Source: Plastoroseomonas arctica
Lineage (GTDB): Bacteria > Pseudomonadota > Alphaproteobacteria > Acetobacterales > Acetobacteraceae
Reading direction: 5' to 3'
DNA length: 64,000 nt
Assembly: GCF_018128965.1 (NCBI RefSeq)
Contig: NZ_JAAEDH010000012.1
Location: 80,555 to 144,554, forward strand
Shown here: in pieces, positions 37,117 to 46,032 of the stretch
Position numbering within the stretch: the stretch's first letter is position 1
How the letters are laid out: each line of letters starts with the position of its first letter
The notes under the pieces: model-generated
Databases searched by the model: none
The model's input: only the letters and a program-made list of their open reading frames with translations
What the model was told of the DNA's origin: nothing
Program-made: the position numbers and the translations under genes

Positions 37117-38115
37117 ATGGAAATCACCACTCGATCCGTTGCGGCGTCACATCAGTATGAACTGAACCTCTCGGACGGAAGCGCCCACTACCGCACGGTA
37201 TCGCCACCCGAGGCTGACAGCACGATCTTTCGCCACGGACGCGCTACCTTGCACCTAGCCGATCCCTTCGCTTGGCTGAATGCCTGCGAGCCGCGTTCGA
37301 TCCAAGCTGTTGTGACAGATCCGCCCTTTGGGGTGCACGAGTTCAAGGCCTTTGAGATGCACAAGCTGCGTCACGGCATCGGCGGAGTGTGGCGATCGCC
37401 GACGCACTTGAACGGCCACCGTCGGGCGGCTGTCCCGCGTTTCACCGTCATGACCGCGTCCGATCACCAAGCGCTCCAGGCGTTCTACGAAGAGTTTGGC
37501 CGTCTGGTTGCCCGCATCGTCGTGCCTGGCGCCAACATCATTGTCGCCGCCCATCCGCTGTTGTTCCATATCGTAGCCTGTACCCTGGTCCGGAGCGGCC
37601 TTGAGAATCGCGGAAGTATTATGCGCCAAGTAACCACCCTGCGAGGGGGAGACCGGCCGAAGGGTGCCGAGAGAGAGTTCTGCGACGTGAGCGTCATGCC
37701 GCGAGCGAACTGGGAGCCATGGCTCATATTTCGCGCGCCGCCGGAGGGGAGGGTACAAGACAATCTGCGTCACTGGGGGACGGGTGGCTTCCGCCGCGAG
37801 TCCGCCGCACGCCCGTTCAACGATTTGATCCAGTCCTCTCCGGCCTCACCATTCGAGAAGGCTCTCGCTCCGCACCCCTGCCTGAAACCACAGGCCTTTT
37901 TGCGCCAGATCGTTAAAGCCGTGCTGCCGCTGGGAACGGGGGTGGTGCTGGATCCCTTTGCGGGCTCAGGATCGATGCTCGCTGCCGCCAATGCGCTGGG
38001 ATACGCCAGCGTCGGCATCGAGCACGATCCGGTTTATTTCAAGCTCGCGCGGGCCGCCATACCCGAGCTGCAAAATATCGAATGCGGAAAAACGACGACA
38101 CCCTCCAAGCGCTAA
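37117..38115 (+). CDS. orphan DNA (N4-cytosine/N6-adenine) methyltransferase
   Basis: 332 residues. The catalytic motif IV is VVTDPPFGVHEF near residue 69 and the SAM-binding motif I is LDPFAGSGSMLAAANALG near residue 288, i.e. catalytic motif before SAM motif (beta-type order). IGIEHDPVYFKLA-like motif II follows as VGIEHDPVYFKLA. Such enzymes modify DNA in restriction-modification systems, phages or as orphan regulators. No intact restriction gene is adjacent, though a short frame overlaps its 3' end. The neighbouring remnants of defence genes make a restriction or defence origin likely. Confidence 0.85.
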   Translation: MEITTRSVAASHQYELNLSDGSAHYRTVSPPEADSTIFRHGRATLHLADPFAWLNACEPRSIQAVVTDPPFGVHEFKAFEMHKLRHGIGGVWRSPTHLNGHRRAAVPRFTVMTASDHQALQAFYEEFGRLVARIVVPGANIIVAAHPLLFHIVACTLVRSGLENRGSIMRQVTTLRGGDRPKGAEREFCDVSVMPRANWEPWLIFRAPPEGRVQDNLRHWGTGGFRRESAARPFNDLIQSSPASPFEKALAPHPCLKPQAFLRQIVKAVLPLGTGVVLDPFAGSGSMLAAANALGYASVGIEHDPVYFKLARAAIPELQNIECGKTTTPSKR

Positions 38116-38237
38116 AAGACTGCTTTAGCGTCAGCAACTCGACAATCGACCGCTTCAGAATGACACAGCATAGGTACTCGGCTGGCGTCGATTCTTACAC
38201 CACGGCGACGTGCGGACTGCGGCCCCATCGACGATGA
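38082..38237 (+). CDS. short frame overlapping the methyltransferase 3' end
   Basis: 51 residues (RKNDDTLQALKDCFSVSNST, IDRFRMTQHRYSAGVDSY). It starts 34 bases inside the methyltransferase gene, as partner restriction genes sometimes do, but is far too short; it may be the 5' remnant of a lost partner. A 7-bp inverted repeat (CGCTAAA...TTTAGCG, 38110-38130) spans the methyltransferase stop. Confidence 0.25.
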   Translation: MRKNDDTLQALKDCFSVSNSTIDRFRMTQHRYSAGVDSYTTATCGLRPHRR

Positions 38238-38340
38238 TGCGGGGAGCCCCTGGCCTTACCATTGTGCCAGAAACACGCGATCCAGTACGGGGCCCTAAGC
38301 ACGGCCACCTTCGAGGGAAAAGGTAACGCCCGACATCACG

Positions 38341-39117
38341 GCGCCACCGCTCCTATGTGCCGCAGCGGGTTCTAAAGTGTCGCGCCGCGGGGGGCGACAC
38401 CGTTCTGCGCCGGGTGTCGGCCGCGGATATCGAGGCAGCAGTGGTGGCCCAGGCGCGGGTGCTGCTGCGGCAGCCGGAGATCGTCGTCGGCGCATGGCGG
38501 CGGCGCAAAGGAGGCGCTCGATCTGACCGAGGGCGAAACGCAGAACGCGCTGCACCGGCCCGACAGCTGTCGGATCAGCTATTTCCGGCGGAGTAGGCGC
38601 GGATTGTGCGCTTGCTAGTGGAGCGCGTGGTGCTCGGCCCGGCCGGCGCCAACAGCCGCCCTCGCGCCGAAGGCCTTACGGGTCTGGTTTGGGATCTGAC
38701 TGCCATCGCACCGGCTGCCCTGAGAGCGGCTGCATGACAACGCGACCAGTTTCAAAGTCCGAGTGCCGGAGGCTATCCGGCGCCCGCCGGGCAGAAAAAC
38801 TGGCGTGACGTCAATCGTCGATGGGGTGGCGCCAGTCACAACGCGGGTCGACCCCGCGCTGGTCAGCACGCTTACAACTAGCGTTCTGATCCAACTAATT
38901 TTGATGAGGGACGGTATGCGTCCATAGCTGAAATGGCAGCGACAGAGCGCGTCGATCGCGGTATCTGAAGATGCTGCGGCGCCTGACGCCCGTTACGCTG
39001 CAGATCTTGGAAGCGATCCTCGATGCGAATGCGCTCAGTGGGGTTCTGCTATCCGCACTCCTCGACACATCCCCCGACCTATGGGAGTGCCCGCACGAGT
39101 ACTTGGTGCGCGGCTGA
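38341..39117 (+). pseudogene. decayed large serine recombinase, C-terminal part
   Basis: Translated pieces follow the C-terminal half of phage-type serine recombinases: VSAADIEAAVVAQARVLLRQ (zinc-ribbon/coiled region), LLVERVVLGPAGANSR, then the small downstream module FKVRVPEAIRRPPGRKTGVT and, after frame changes, LTPVTLQILEAILDANALSG, TSPDLWECPHEYLVRG with TGA at 39115. The catalytic N-terminal domain is gone. Multiple shifts and stops show long decay. Confidence 0.7.
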
Positions 39118-39347
39118 CGAAGCAAACCAGTGTCCGCTTAGCGCCCATCCCGGTCATGAGAAGGGCCCGCCTAGCTTCCTGAAAGCGGACAACGCGCCTC
39201 CTTCGATTGCTGGCAGGGATGGGCGGGAGGCGAACTAGCCGGTTTGCGATGGAGGCAGCGCCGTAGCAGACTGGCGCGGTGCATTCAGTCAGATCGTTTG
39301 TGTCACTGGGGGTTCGAACTCTTCTGGATGAACTCTTGCACACCTCC

Positions 39348-41051
39348 TTATCGCTCGTTTTCCGGCCCGAGCAATAACCCCTTAAATAATCCCTTAGCGA
39401 AATTGGACGCTCGGCGACCGAAATCATCGTGATCCCAGTCCACAAAGGAAACGCCCATCTCCTTCATCGTATGGAAGACTTTATTGTCCTCCTTGGTTTT
39501 GTAGGGTGGGTTCGCTATCTCGCCGTCGCGGTATAACTGGTATAAGACCATCCATACTCGATCGACGTCATACTCGCTGAGACGTTCTTCATTAAGGCCA
39601 ATGCCGAACGCCTCCGCCCAGGCTAACAGCGGATCAAGTGGCAGCTTTTTCTTCTTAGCGTAAACATATCCCATGAGCACAACCATGGGGTCATTCGTTC
39701 CGCAGCAACGCTCTGGCAGCCCGATCTCAGTTTCCCCATTGAGCTGCAACAAATAATATATGCACCAGATAATGTTGTCGGATTGCGCTAGCGCAAACGA
39801 TCTTTTGAGAAGAGTGGCCAATCGCTTTTCGACCCGATGCTCAACCAAGTTATCAGACGATGGTTTGTACGAAAGCCATCTTTGAATCAGCGGGATCAAA
39901 GTAGGATAGTAGTAGGCATATCGGAGCAATGCATCCTCAAAATATCTTTCCGCCGCCTCATCAGCGGCACCAGAACTGATCTTGTCGATATCAGCATCAA
40001 TAATTGCGGAAAATGCGTACTTGATCACGCTGCCATCAGGAAATTCTTTGCTGAGGGCAAGCGCTTTATCTATTATTAATTTGAGCTGTCGAAATTTTAT
40101 CTTCTCTCTCACTCCTCCGTCAGTGGTTCTCGATCCGTCATCCACGCCGAGGAACAGGTTTAAGTCGGTCACCCATTCGTCACGATTTACGACCGGCAAC
40201 TGTGAGACATGGGTTTTCCGCAGATTCAGAGTCAGCGCATATCCTTCCAATGAACGCGCAAGATCAATCAAAAACTGATCTCCCTCGTCCCGATTGTCAA
40301 CATAGGCGGTGTAGTCATCGATATATCGCGTGAAGAAATATTTAGATCGGAGCGTTTCATCGACTTTGAATAACAATATTTCGCTTAAGATTGTTGACGT
40401 TGCCGGACCGATGGGCACGCCTTTAGTCTCTCCCCTTTGGCATTGCTGCACAGCTCTATCGATCTGATTATACCACTGATCAATGTGCTTCGCCCCCTTA
40501 TGCTTTTTGGCTTCCTCATGCCCGACGAGCGCCCATGGCAGGGCGTGACTATAGATGCTGTGATAAAAATTGTTGATGTCGGTCTTGATCCGATAGTTTT
40601 TTCCAAAATCGGAAAGAGGGTCTTGATCCTCAACTTCGCCGTCCACCGAAGTGTGATCGTATTTGTGGACGACAATCCGGCCATCTTCATGCAGTCCGAA
40701 TTCTAATTGAGAGTTGGGGCTCTGGCAGACCGAGCCGATTTTGCTCCACTGTGCGGCAATGACATTGACGAGTTGGGCGTAAGCCCTTGGATGGGGTATT
40801 CCCATCATTCGAGGAATATTGGGGTGCCGCGTCCTGCGAAAGGGTAGAAGATCGTAGCCCCTCCTGATACGGGCCGGAATTTCGAGCAGTTTTGCAGCCA
40901 CCTCGGGCGTGAAGTGAACCGAGCTGAAAATGGGCGGGAGCTCTTCCTTATGATCATGCTGTCTGGGCAAATAGTTGTATTGAAGAAGCGCCTTGCGCAC
41001 AGCTTCTTTGTCCAGGCCGTTGAGGGTCGCTTCCGTTCCTAAGTCGCTCAT
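39348..41051 (-). CDS. reverse transcriptase, candidate defence-associated (DRT-like)
   Basis: 567 residues with a perfect AGGAGG five bases before the ATG. Polymerase motifs are intact: motif A KTDINNFYHSIYSHALPWAL (catalytic Asp about residue 158), motif B GVPIGPATSTILSEILL (about 211-227) and motif C RYIDDYTAYV (Asp pair about 245-246). There is no maturase/HNH domain as in group II introns and no VTG-type retron signature; a long C-terminal region (about 330-567) is unknown. The SIYSHALPWAL-type extension after motif A is typical of 'unknown group' reverse transcriptases, several of which are antiviral. The gene is clearly AT-richer than its surroundings. Its ATG overlaps the stop of an hsdS remnant. 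The exact DRT class cannot be assigned by eye. Confidence 0.85.
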   Translation of the reverse strand: MSDLGTEATLNGLDKEAVRKALLQYNYLPRQHDHKEELPPIFSSVHFTPEVAAKLLEIPARIRRGYDLLPFRRTRHPNIPRMMGIPHPRAYAQLVNVIAAQWSKIGSVCQSPNSQLEFGLHEDGRIVVHKYDHTSVDGEVEDQDPLSDFGKNYRIKTDINNFYHSIYSHALPWALVGHEEAKKHKGAKHIDQWYNQIDRAVQQCQRGETKGVPIGPATSTILSEILLFKVDETLRSKYFFTRYIDDYTAYVDNRDEGDQFLIDLARSLEGYALTLNLRKTHVSQLPVVNRDEWVTDLNLFLGVDDGSRTTDGGVREKIKFRQLKLIIDKALALSKEFPDGSVIKYAFSAIIDADIDKISSGAADEAAERYFEDALLRYAYYYPTLIPLIQRWLSYKPSSDNLVEHRVEKRLATLLKRSFALAQSDNIIWCIYYLLQLNGETEIGLPERCCGTNDPMVVLMGYVYAKKKKLPLDPLLAWAEAFGIGLNEERLSEYDVDRVWMVLYQLYRDGEIANPPYKTKEDNKVFHTMKEMGVSFVDWDHDDFGRRASNFAKGLFKGLLLGPENER

Positions 41052-41155
41052 GCGGCCTCCTCTGCAAGTTTCGCTGCGTCGCGGACGCGAATTTCGCAGG
41101 ACGTGAGTTCCGGGAGTAGGAGGTCACGCATGCTCGCTAGTGGATAAGCCCTGAC
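41048..41155 (-). pseudogene. hsdS: C-terminal remnant of a type I restriction specificity subunit
   Basis: The last ~35 codons read PLASMRDLLLPELTSCEIRV and RDAAKLAEEAA before TGA at 41048-41050. L-A-x-L/M-R-D-x-LLP-x-L-x-S-x-E-I/L-R-V is the well-known HsdS C-terminus. The stop overlaps the reverse-transcriptase ATG (ATGA), so in the parental operon the RT was translationally coupled to hsdS. Upstream of about 41155 the similarity ends. Confidence 0.75.
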
Positions 41156-41208
41156 GGAAGAATTCGAAAAGGATTCCCTCGGCGCCGGGCGGCATACGAG
41201 TCGAGAGC

Positions 41209-41390
41209 ATGCGCACCGGGATCAGCTTTGAAGTTGCTGCCAGCGACCGTCAGCGATTGATCGGGATCGGTAGCTGTCCAAGCAGGCGCGTGAATTGACG
41301 ACCGATGTTCAGCTTTGATGGCCCGGGGGCAGACAGACGGCTTCGGGCCAAATTCTGCCTCTCCGCATCGCACCCTTTCCCGCCGTTCAC
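41209..41390 (+). pseudogene. possible N-terminal remnant of an IS630-type transposase
   Basis: MRTGISFEVAASDRQRLIGI resembles the beginning of IS630-family transposases (MRTGI...F...DR-x-RL). A stop follows after about 30 codons and the rest is unrecognisable. It lies directly behind the hsdS breakpoint and may have caused the truncation. Weak call. Confidence 0.3.
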
Positions 41391-41679
41391 TTGACTCGTC
41401 GGCGACCCCAGAAGCTGTCGATCCGTCGCGTTAGGCCAAAGGCATTACGCGAAACAATTGGGGTGATTGCGACAAAAAACTACTCAACCGTTCGACGCGA
41501 CCAGTATTCTCGACATAGCCAATCCCAGCGCGTACGCAGTCGCAAGGCGTAGCAAATCGTGGCCAGGCGCGAGTATCGCGACCACATCAAGCAGGTTGTC
41601 ACCACGTCGAGCTTGGCGACACTTCCAAATGCAATTGATTTCAACGTCGTTCCAACATTGACAACGATCGCGGTGTGGC

Positions 41680-41912
41680 ATGATCTCGTGCGATGGGGAT
41701 CCTCACCAACTGGCAGCGGCCGAGAAGATCAACTCGTCCTACGTCTCGCTCCTGCTCCGCCTCACGCTGCTGGCGCCGAACATCGTCCAGACGATCCTGG
41801 ACGGGCGGCAGCCAGCGGGGATGACGCTGCCAGCCCTCATGGAGCCGTTTCCGGTGGAGTGGGAGCGGCAGCGAAAGTTGAAACGAGCGTGGGTGGTACG
41901 GCTCGCTGAGCA
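41680..41912 (+). pseudogene. C-terminal fragment of a serine-recombinase-associated frame (copy 3)
   Basis: Encodes AAAEKINSSYVSLLLRLTLL, APNIVQTILDGRQPAGMTLP and ALMEPFPVEWERQR, the standard terminal module after phage-type serine recombinases. The upstream catalytic parts are missing. It abuts an opposite-strand tail of a different gene at about 41917. Confidence 0.65.
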
Positions 41913-41916
41913 TCCA

Positions 41917-42060
41917 TCAGTCCTCCGTCTCGAATCCTTGCTGCGTGAACTTCAGCGTGTTCCCATTCTCCGTCACAACGCGGACCAGCTCTGCCGTGAA
42001 GCCGGATGGCAGGTCAGCTTCGATCTCGATCCGTAGCTTCACCTTCGCCCCACGGCTCGT
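41917..42060 (-). pseudogene. probable C-terminal tail of a DUF499-type ATPase
   Basis: Reading leftwards from about 42060: GAKVKLRIEIEADLPSGFTA, ELVRVVTENGNTLKFTQQGF, ETED and TGA. From memory the V-x-L-x-IEA-x-(L/I)P-x-G...VRTVTEN-x-x-TLKF-x-x-GFE ending is that of DUF499 proteins, which are part of a known anti-phage gene cluster with DUF1156 methyltransferases. Only the tail is left. Family call is plausible but not certain. Confidence 0.45.
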
Positions 42061-42453
42061 ATTGGAACTGGCGGAGGAAGTGCGACTAGATGCAAACGGT
42101 CTCTGGCCAGGAGCATTGATCTGCGACCGCGCCCCGGGCGCTGCGGCCAGCGCTTCGCGTCAGTCTCCTGCGCTACGTCGCTCATGTTTCTGATCCGCGG
42201 CATCATCGCCACCATCAGGCAGGACCGTCAGTTTGCGGGCTGTTCGAAATTCGCGAGCCACTTCTGCAAGCCAGGATGCAGAGCGCGAACGGACAGAGCG
42301 GCCAGCGAAAGGCGAAGTCGCGCCAGCGCCACATGATGCGTCGCATCACATCATGACGGGCGACACCGCATTGTCGCTTGGCGCGGCCCGCCTGGCGATG
42401 CGAGCCTCCAGGAACGTGACCCTGAGTGCCGACGCGGCTGAAAGGAGCCAGCA
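42061..42453. other. no recognisable gene
   Basis: About 390 bases between the DUF499-like tail and the amidase gene; the amidase ribosome-binding site (AAAGGAG) is at its right end. Nothing else seen. Confidence 0.35.
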
Positions 42454-43083
42454 ATGCCTGTCTTTCCTGACAATGATGGTACGAAGTGGCTGACCGATCC
42501 CGCGAACCTGCGAAAGGATGCCAACGGCAAGGTAGTACGCGTCGTCGTCCATACCACGGCGGCGGGGATGACCCTGCAAGACCAGGCCGGCAGCGCCTAC
42601 AACACCTGGACGAGCGCATCGGAGCGTGAGCGCATGGGGGTCGGCATGGTCTCGGCGCATTTCTGTGTGGAGCTCGATGGGCGGGTCATCCAGTTCGTCG
42701 ATACCAAAGACATCGCCTTCGGCACCGGCTGGCTGACCGGCACGTCGGTCCATATCGAGTTCGCTGGCATCGGACCCAATCAACTGCTGGAGCCGCAGCT
42801 GCAATACGGCAGCAACTTGATCGCCTGGATCGCCAAAGCACATCCGGATGTTGCGCTAGACCCGACGGGCGTCAGCGAGGCCGATCCGGGGGACCCAACC
42901 AAGCCGGGCATCACTTGCCACAAGTTCATTCAGGTGGTGTGGCGCGCTAAGCCGGAGAACAAGACAGCGAAATTCACCCCGAAGGACTGCCCCGGCACGG
43001 GCGTAATCGGTCAATTGCCGGACCTGGCGCGACGCGCGAAACTTCGCCTAGCGTTGCTGAACACACCGATCGCGGCGCCTTGA
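42454..43083 (+). CDS. N-acetylmuramoyl-L-alanine amidase (Amidase_2/PGRP fold)
   Basis: 209 residues behind AAAGGAG. The first zinc ligand is in VRVVVHTTAAG (about residue 33); SAHFCVELDGRVIQFVD is the typical substrate-groove strand; GITCHKFIQVVW and KDCPGTGVIGQ near residues 150-180 supply the second His and the Cys ligand. The enzyme cleaves the amide between muramic acid and the stem peptide. No signal peptide is present, which fits a phage or effector-type lysin released by other means. It stands alone next to IS66 debris and a few kb from a peptidoglycan-binding perforin-like protein. Confidence 0.85.
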   Translation: MPVFPDNDGTKWLTDPANLRKDANGKVVRVVVHTTAAGMTLQDQAGSAYNTWTSASERERMGVGMVSAHFCVELDGRVIQFVDTKDIAFGTGWLTGTSVHIEFAGIGPNQLLEPQLQYGSNLIAWIAKAHPDVALDPTGVSEADPGDPTKPGITCHKFIQVVWRAKPENKTAKFTPKDCPGTGVIGQLPDLARRAKLRLALLNTPIAAP

Positions 43084-43097
43084 ACTGGCCCGTGCGA

Positions 43098-43424
43098 TGA
43101 ACTTCCTGCCGACGCGCTCGGACGCATTCAGCAGGTTCGCGCCGCTGGCTGCATCTTCCTAACCAACAACGCGGCCGAACGCGCGCTGCGCGGCATCGCC
43201 CTCGAGAGAAGGTCCTGGCTGTTCGAAGCGTCCGACCGGGGCGGGGAGCGGGCGGCTCCGATGTGCTCGCTGGTCGCCACCGCCAAGCTGAATGACGTCG
43301 ATCCTTGCGCCTGCCTGGCCGACGTGCTGGCCCGCATCGCCGACCATCCCGCATCACGCATACCGGAGTTGCTGCCCTGGAACTGGAAGAACACCCAGAC
43401 TCAGCTGGCCGCTGCCGCCTAATC
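43098..43424 (+). pseudogene. IS66-family transposase C-terminal fragment
   Basis: ALGRIQQVRAAGCIFLTNNA, AERALRGIALERRSWLFEAS and TAKLNDVDPCACLADVLARI with ending LLPWNWK are the C-terminal third of IS66 transposases (NNAAERALR, the TAKLN-x-VDP motif and the PWNW end). The N-terminal and most of the DDE domain are missing, as are TnpA/TnpB. Confidence 0.85.
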
Positions 43425-43493
43425 ATTACCTGCCCGCGGCCCTGGCCGGATGGGTACGATCAGCCAGACGTGGCAGACGATGCACAGGAGCGA

Positions 43494-43724
43494 TTAGCTG
43501 ATCATACCCAGTGCCCACATTCCCAGCACCATGGCGAATACGCCGAGCCCAGCAATCGCGATGAATACATCGAAGCCGGACATTCGCCAGTTGCCCATTG
43601 GAGCCCATCTGGGTGCGTAAGCGTATTCGGGGTTCGAAGCCTGCTGCCGCTGCGCAATTTCGCGGAAGCGAGCGTTCTCTGCCCGGCTCTGCGAGTCTCC
43701 CAGGTCGTGGTCGTCGCTCGCCAT
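43494..43724 (-). CDS. small single-pass membrane protein
   Basis: 76 residues from ATG 43724, with GGGAGG eight bases upstream. A hydrophilic N-terminus (DDHDLGDSQSRAENARFREI) is followed by one strong membrane helix (VFIAIAGLGVFAMVLGMWAL) at the C-terminus, so it is a tail-anchored-like protein. No known family. The good ribosome-binding site supports it. Confidence 0.55.
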   Translation of the reverse strand: MASDDHDLGDSQSRAENARFREIAQRQQASNPEYAYAPRWAPMGNWRMSGFDVFIAIAGLGVFAMVLGMWALGMIS

Positions 43725-43846
43725 CCTTTTCGCCTCCCTGTAGCCGCGTGTGATCCTACCGTATTCTCGTCTGGTTCCGCTTTCGGTATCCACTCGGATA
43801 ACAGCTGATCAATCCCGCTAGACGGCCGGGCTTAAGGCGTTGGTTG

Positions 43847-43993
43847 ATGTGCAACCTCTACTCGATGACCAGCAACCAGCAAGCCAAACGCGACCTGGCG
43901 GCCGGCTGGACCGATGCCGGGCATTCAGACGTGGCATGTTGCTGGTTCGAGTGCCGCACCTCCGATGCGGACGTGCACCTGGCCGTCAGCTGA
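43847..43993 (+). pseudogene. N-terminal remnant of an SRAP/YedK (HMCES-type) protein
   Basis: MCNLYSMTSNQQAKRDLA is the characteristic SRAP N-terminus with the catalytic Cys at position 2 that crosslinks to abasic DNA. After ~18 codons the sequence diverges and stops at 43993 (48 residues; the family has about 200). It converges on the perforin-like gene with three bases between the stops. Confidence 0.6.
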
Positions 43994-43996
43994 GCA

Positions 43997-45690
43997 TCAT
44001 CGAAAGAGCAAGCCTTCGTCCGCCGGTAGGGGGAGTGTGAGACCAAGCGCTCCGAGGGTCCCGCGCCCGACCTCCCCGTCCTGAAGCAAGCCCCTATTCG
44101 CCTGGAAGGCACGAACGGCGACGTCGGTAGCAGACCCAAACGTTGCGGCCGGGTCCGGATCCGATGTGAAGCCCTGAGCGCTCAGAGCAGAGCGAAGCTC
44201 AGATACCGCAGGGCCTCGATCCCCAAGCTGGTAGAACGTGCGGACCGTGACGAAAGTGAGGACCCCACCGACGCGCAGTCTTGCTACGAGGGGCGAGAGC
44301 CTGCGTCCTAATGCGGGCGGAGGAAGGCCGGCATTGCTTTCCTCTGCTGATGGCAGTGCCAAGCCAAGAGCTGGCATAGTCACTGGTCCGACCTCTCCGT
44401 CCGGAAAAAGGCCGCGCGACACCTGGAAAGTTGCGACTGCTGCGGCCGTAAGCGCAAGAAATTGGCCGGTGGCCGTGACCTCTGTGCGAGGGAATCCGGG
44501 CATTTCCACTCGTATCCCGAGTTCTCGAAGCCTCTCTTGGAGCTTCAGGACGCCGGGGCCGCGATCCCCGCGACGATACACTGTCCTCGGCGTGGGCGGA
44601 CCGACGGCGTCGGCTTTGACAATCGGAATAGGGGCGGGTTCGGCCAGCGGAGGAACTAGCATTCCGGGATCGAAAATACGGGGCGGCGATATCTGACCGT
44701 TCGAGAGCTTTATCGCGTGGTCAACCACAGCGTTTATCAGCTTCGTGTACGTCGAAATCGCCGACATCATGGTCTCAGGCGATGCCACATTCCTAAAAAA
44801 CTCAGGATGCTGCAAAACAAATTCTAAGTCGTTCTTGACTTGAATAAATCTGAGTTTCCTTTCGCGGGTGTCCCGCAATGCGAATATGAAGGCTTCCTGC
44901 TGCTCCGGCGTCGGGAGCGGGAGGGGAAGAGTATTGTACGTCGCAACCTCAGTTTCGTATGCCGCTGGATGCTCATTCGCGATCTCAGGGAATTTCTTGA
45001 ACCTAGCAATCACCTCATCGATTGCAGCGACAGGCGCACTCTGGGCCCCTATCCCGGCGTTCTGAAACATTGTCACATTGAATTCAGATCTCGTTTGGTC
45101 GGACGCGTTGAAGGTGTTGAAACTGGACTTGAAGCTCCCGCTAGCCAAAAGGCCATTGGCTTCAGCCTGCAGCGTTGCTGCCAGCGATGCCTGCGTCGAT
45201 TGTGACACGGACGTCATTCGCACAACGGCGTAGAATTCGCCGCCGGTCTGAAGGCCTCGGACGAAGCTATCCCCGAATGCGAGAGTAAATTCGTCGAACC
45301 GTAATGCGTCGATGAGCTGTTGTGCTGATTGCTTCAGGACAAAGTTTTTGCCTCGCTTCAAAGGGTTTTTTACGAGACATCGTGCCACAAGGAATGTCGA
45401 TGTAGAATTGAATCGGGTGTTTTCCGCGAATTCAGCCTTCCCACCACCTGAAAAAAATCCGTATCGGCCTTGCGCTTCGAAGGAAAAATTGATCGCCTGC
45501 ATCATCTGTTCATGCGACGTCACCAGTGTGGCTGATGCAGTTACTTCCTGCCCTAAAATGACAGCCCCCCGTCTACAACAAAGTTTTCTAGGCAAGTGCC
45601 GATCGCGAGCCCGGTGGAGCTCGCGAACCCCATCCCGATCTCTTCATTTTGGAATGCCAACATCCGAATTTGTGGCAAATCGACGGGCAT
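43997..45690 (-). CDS. perforin-like (MACPF-type) protein with two peptidoglycan-binding domains, one frameshift
   Basis: The best start is ATG 45690, ten bases after GAGGAG: MPVDLPQIRMLAFQNEEIGM, GFASSTGLAIGTCLENFVVD. The frame is lost at a run of six G (45565-45570 on the opposite strand); seven G would join it to GAVILGQEVTASATLVTSHE. The first ~250 residues resemble a MACPF pore-forming domain (GMGF-x-S-x-TG opening; FGDSFVRGLQTGGEFYAVVR as the 'YGTH...GG' region; serine/threonine-rich amphipathic segments before and after). A proline-rich linker is followed by two PG_binding_1 domains (YRRGDRGPGVLKLQERLREL...FQVSRGLFPDGEVGPVT and YQLGDRGPAVSELRSALSAQ...FQANRGLLQDGEVGRGT). No signal peptide. 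It may be a toxin or wall-targeting effector. The MACPF call is inference. Confidence 0.6.
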
Positions 45691-46032
45691 CTAATCAATC
45701 TCCTCTCGACGAATGTCTTTCGGGCGTCCAGCCAAAACCAGCGCATCGGCTGCCTTTGGATCACTACAAGATCTCCATGATCGTTTGCGGTGCGATTGGT
45801 CACACCGCGAGCGGCAGCGTTTCGGTCTGAATGACAACCTGGCGACCAAGATCGTGATGCGTCGTCCATATCGGACGCTTAGCATCCGTGGACTATTTAG
45901 AGTTGTCTGCCAGTGAGGGCGTCGACCTTCTAATTGTCATCACTGAGCCGAAGAACGACTACCCGTCGCAAACGTAGGTCTCGGCCATCGCGGCCGCCAC
46001 GATGATGCGGCCGTTGAGCAGTCATTGGGCGA
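45691..46032. other. no supported gene
   Basis: About 340 bases upstream of the perforin-like gene; a plus frame (45713-45916) shows no family. The perforin-like gene promoter should be here. Confidence 0.35.

Noticed and set aside
39311..39330. GGTTCGAACTC as a tRNA T-loop or att site
   Set aside because: No tRNA arms could be folded around it and no second copy was found in the window.
39348..41051. The reverse transcriptase as a group II intron protein or retron
   Set aside because: No maturase X or HNH domain, no intron boundary, and no retron-type VTG motif or visible msr/msd inverted repeats; it sits in an operon with hsdS.
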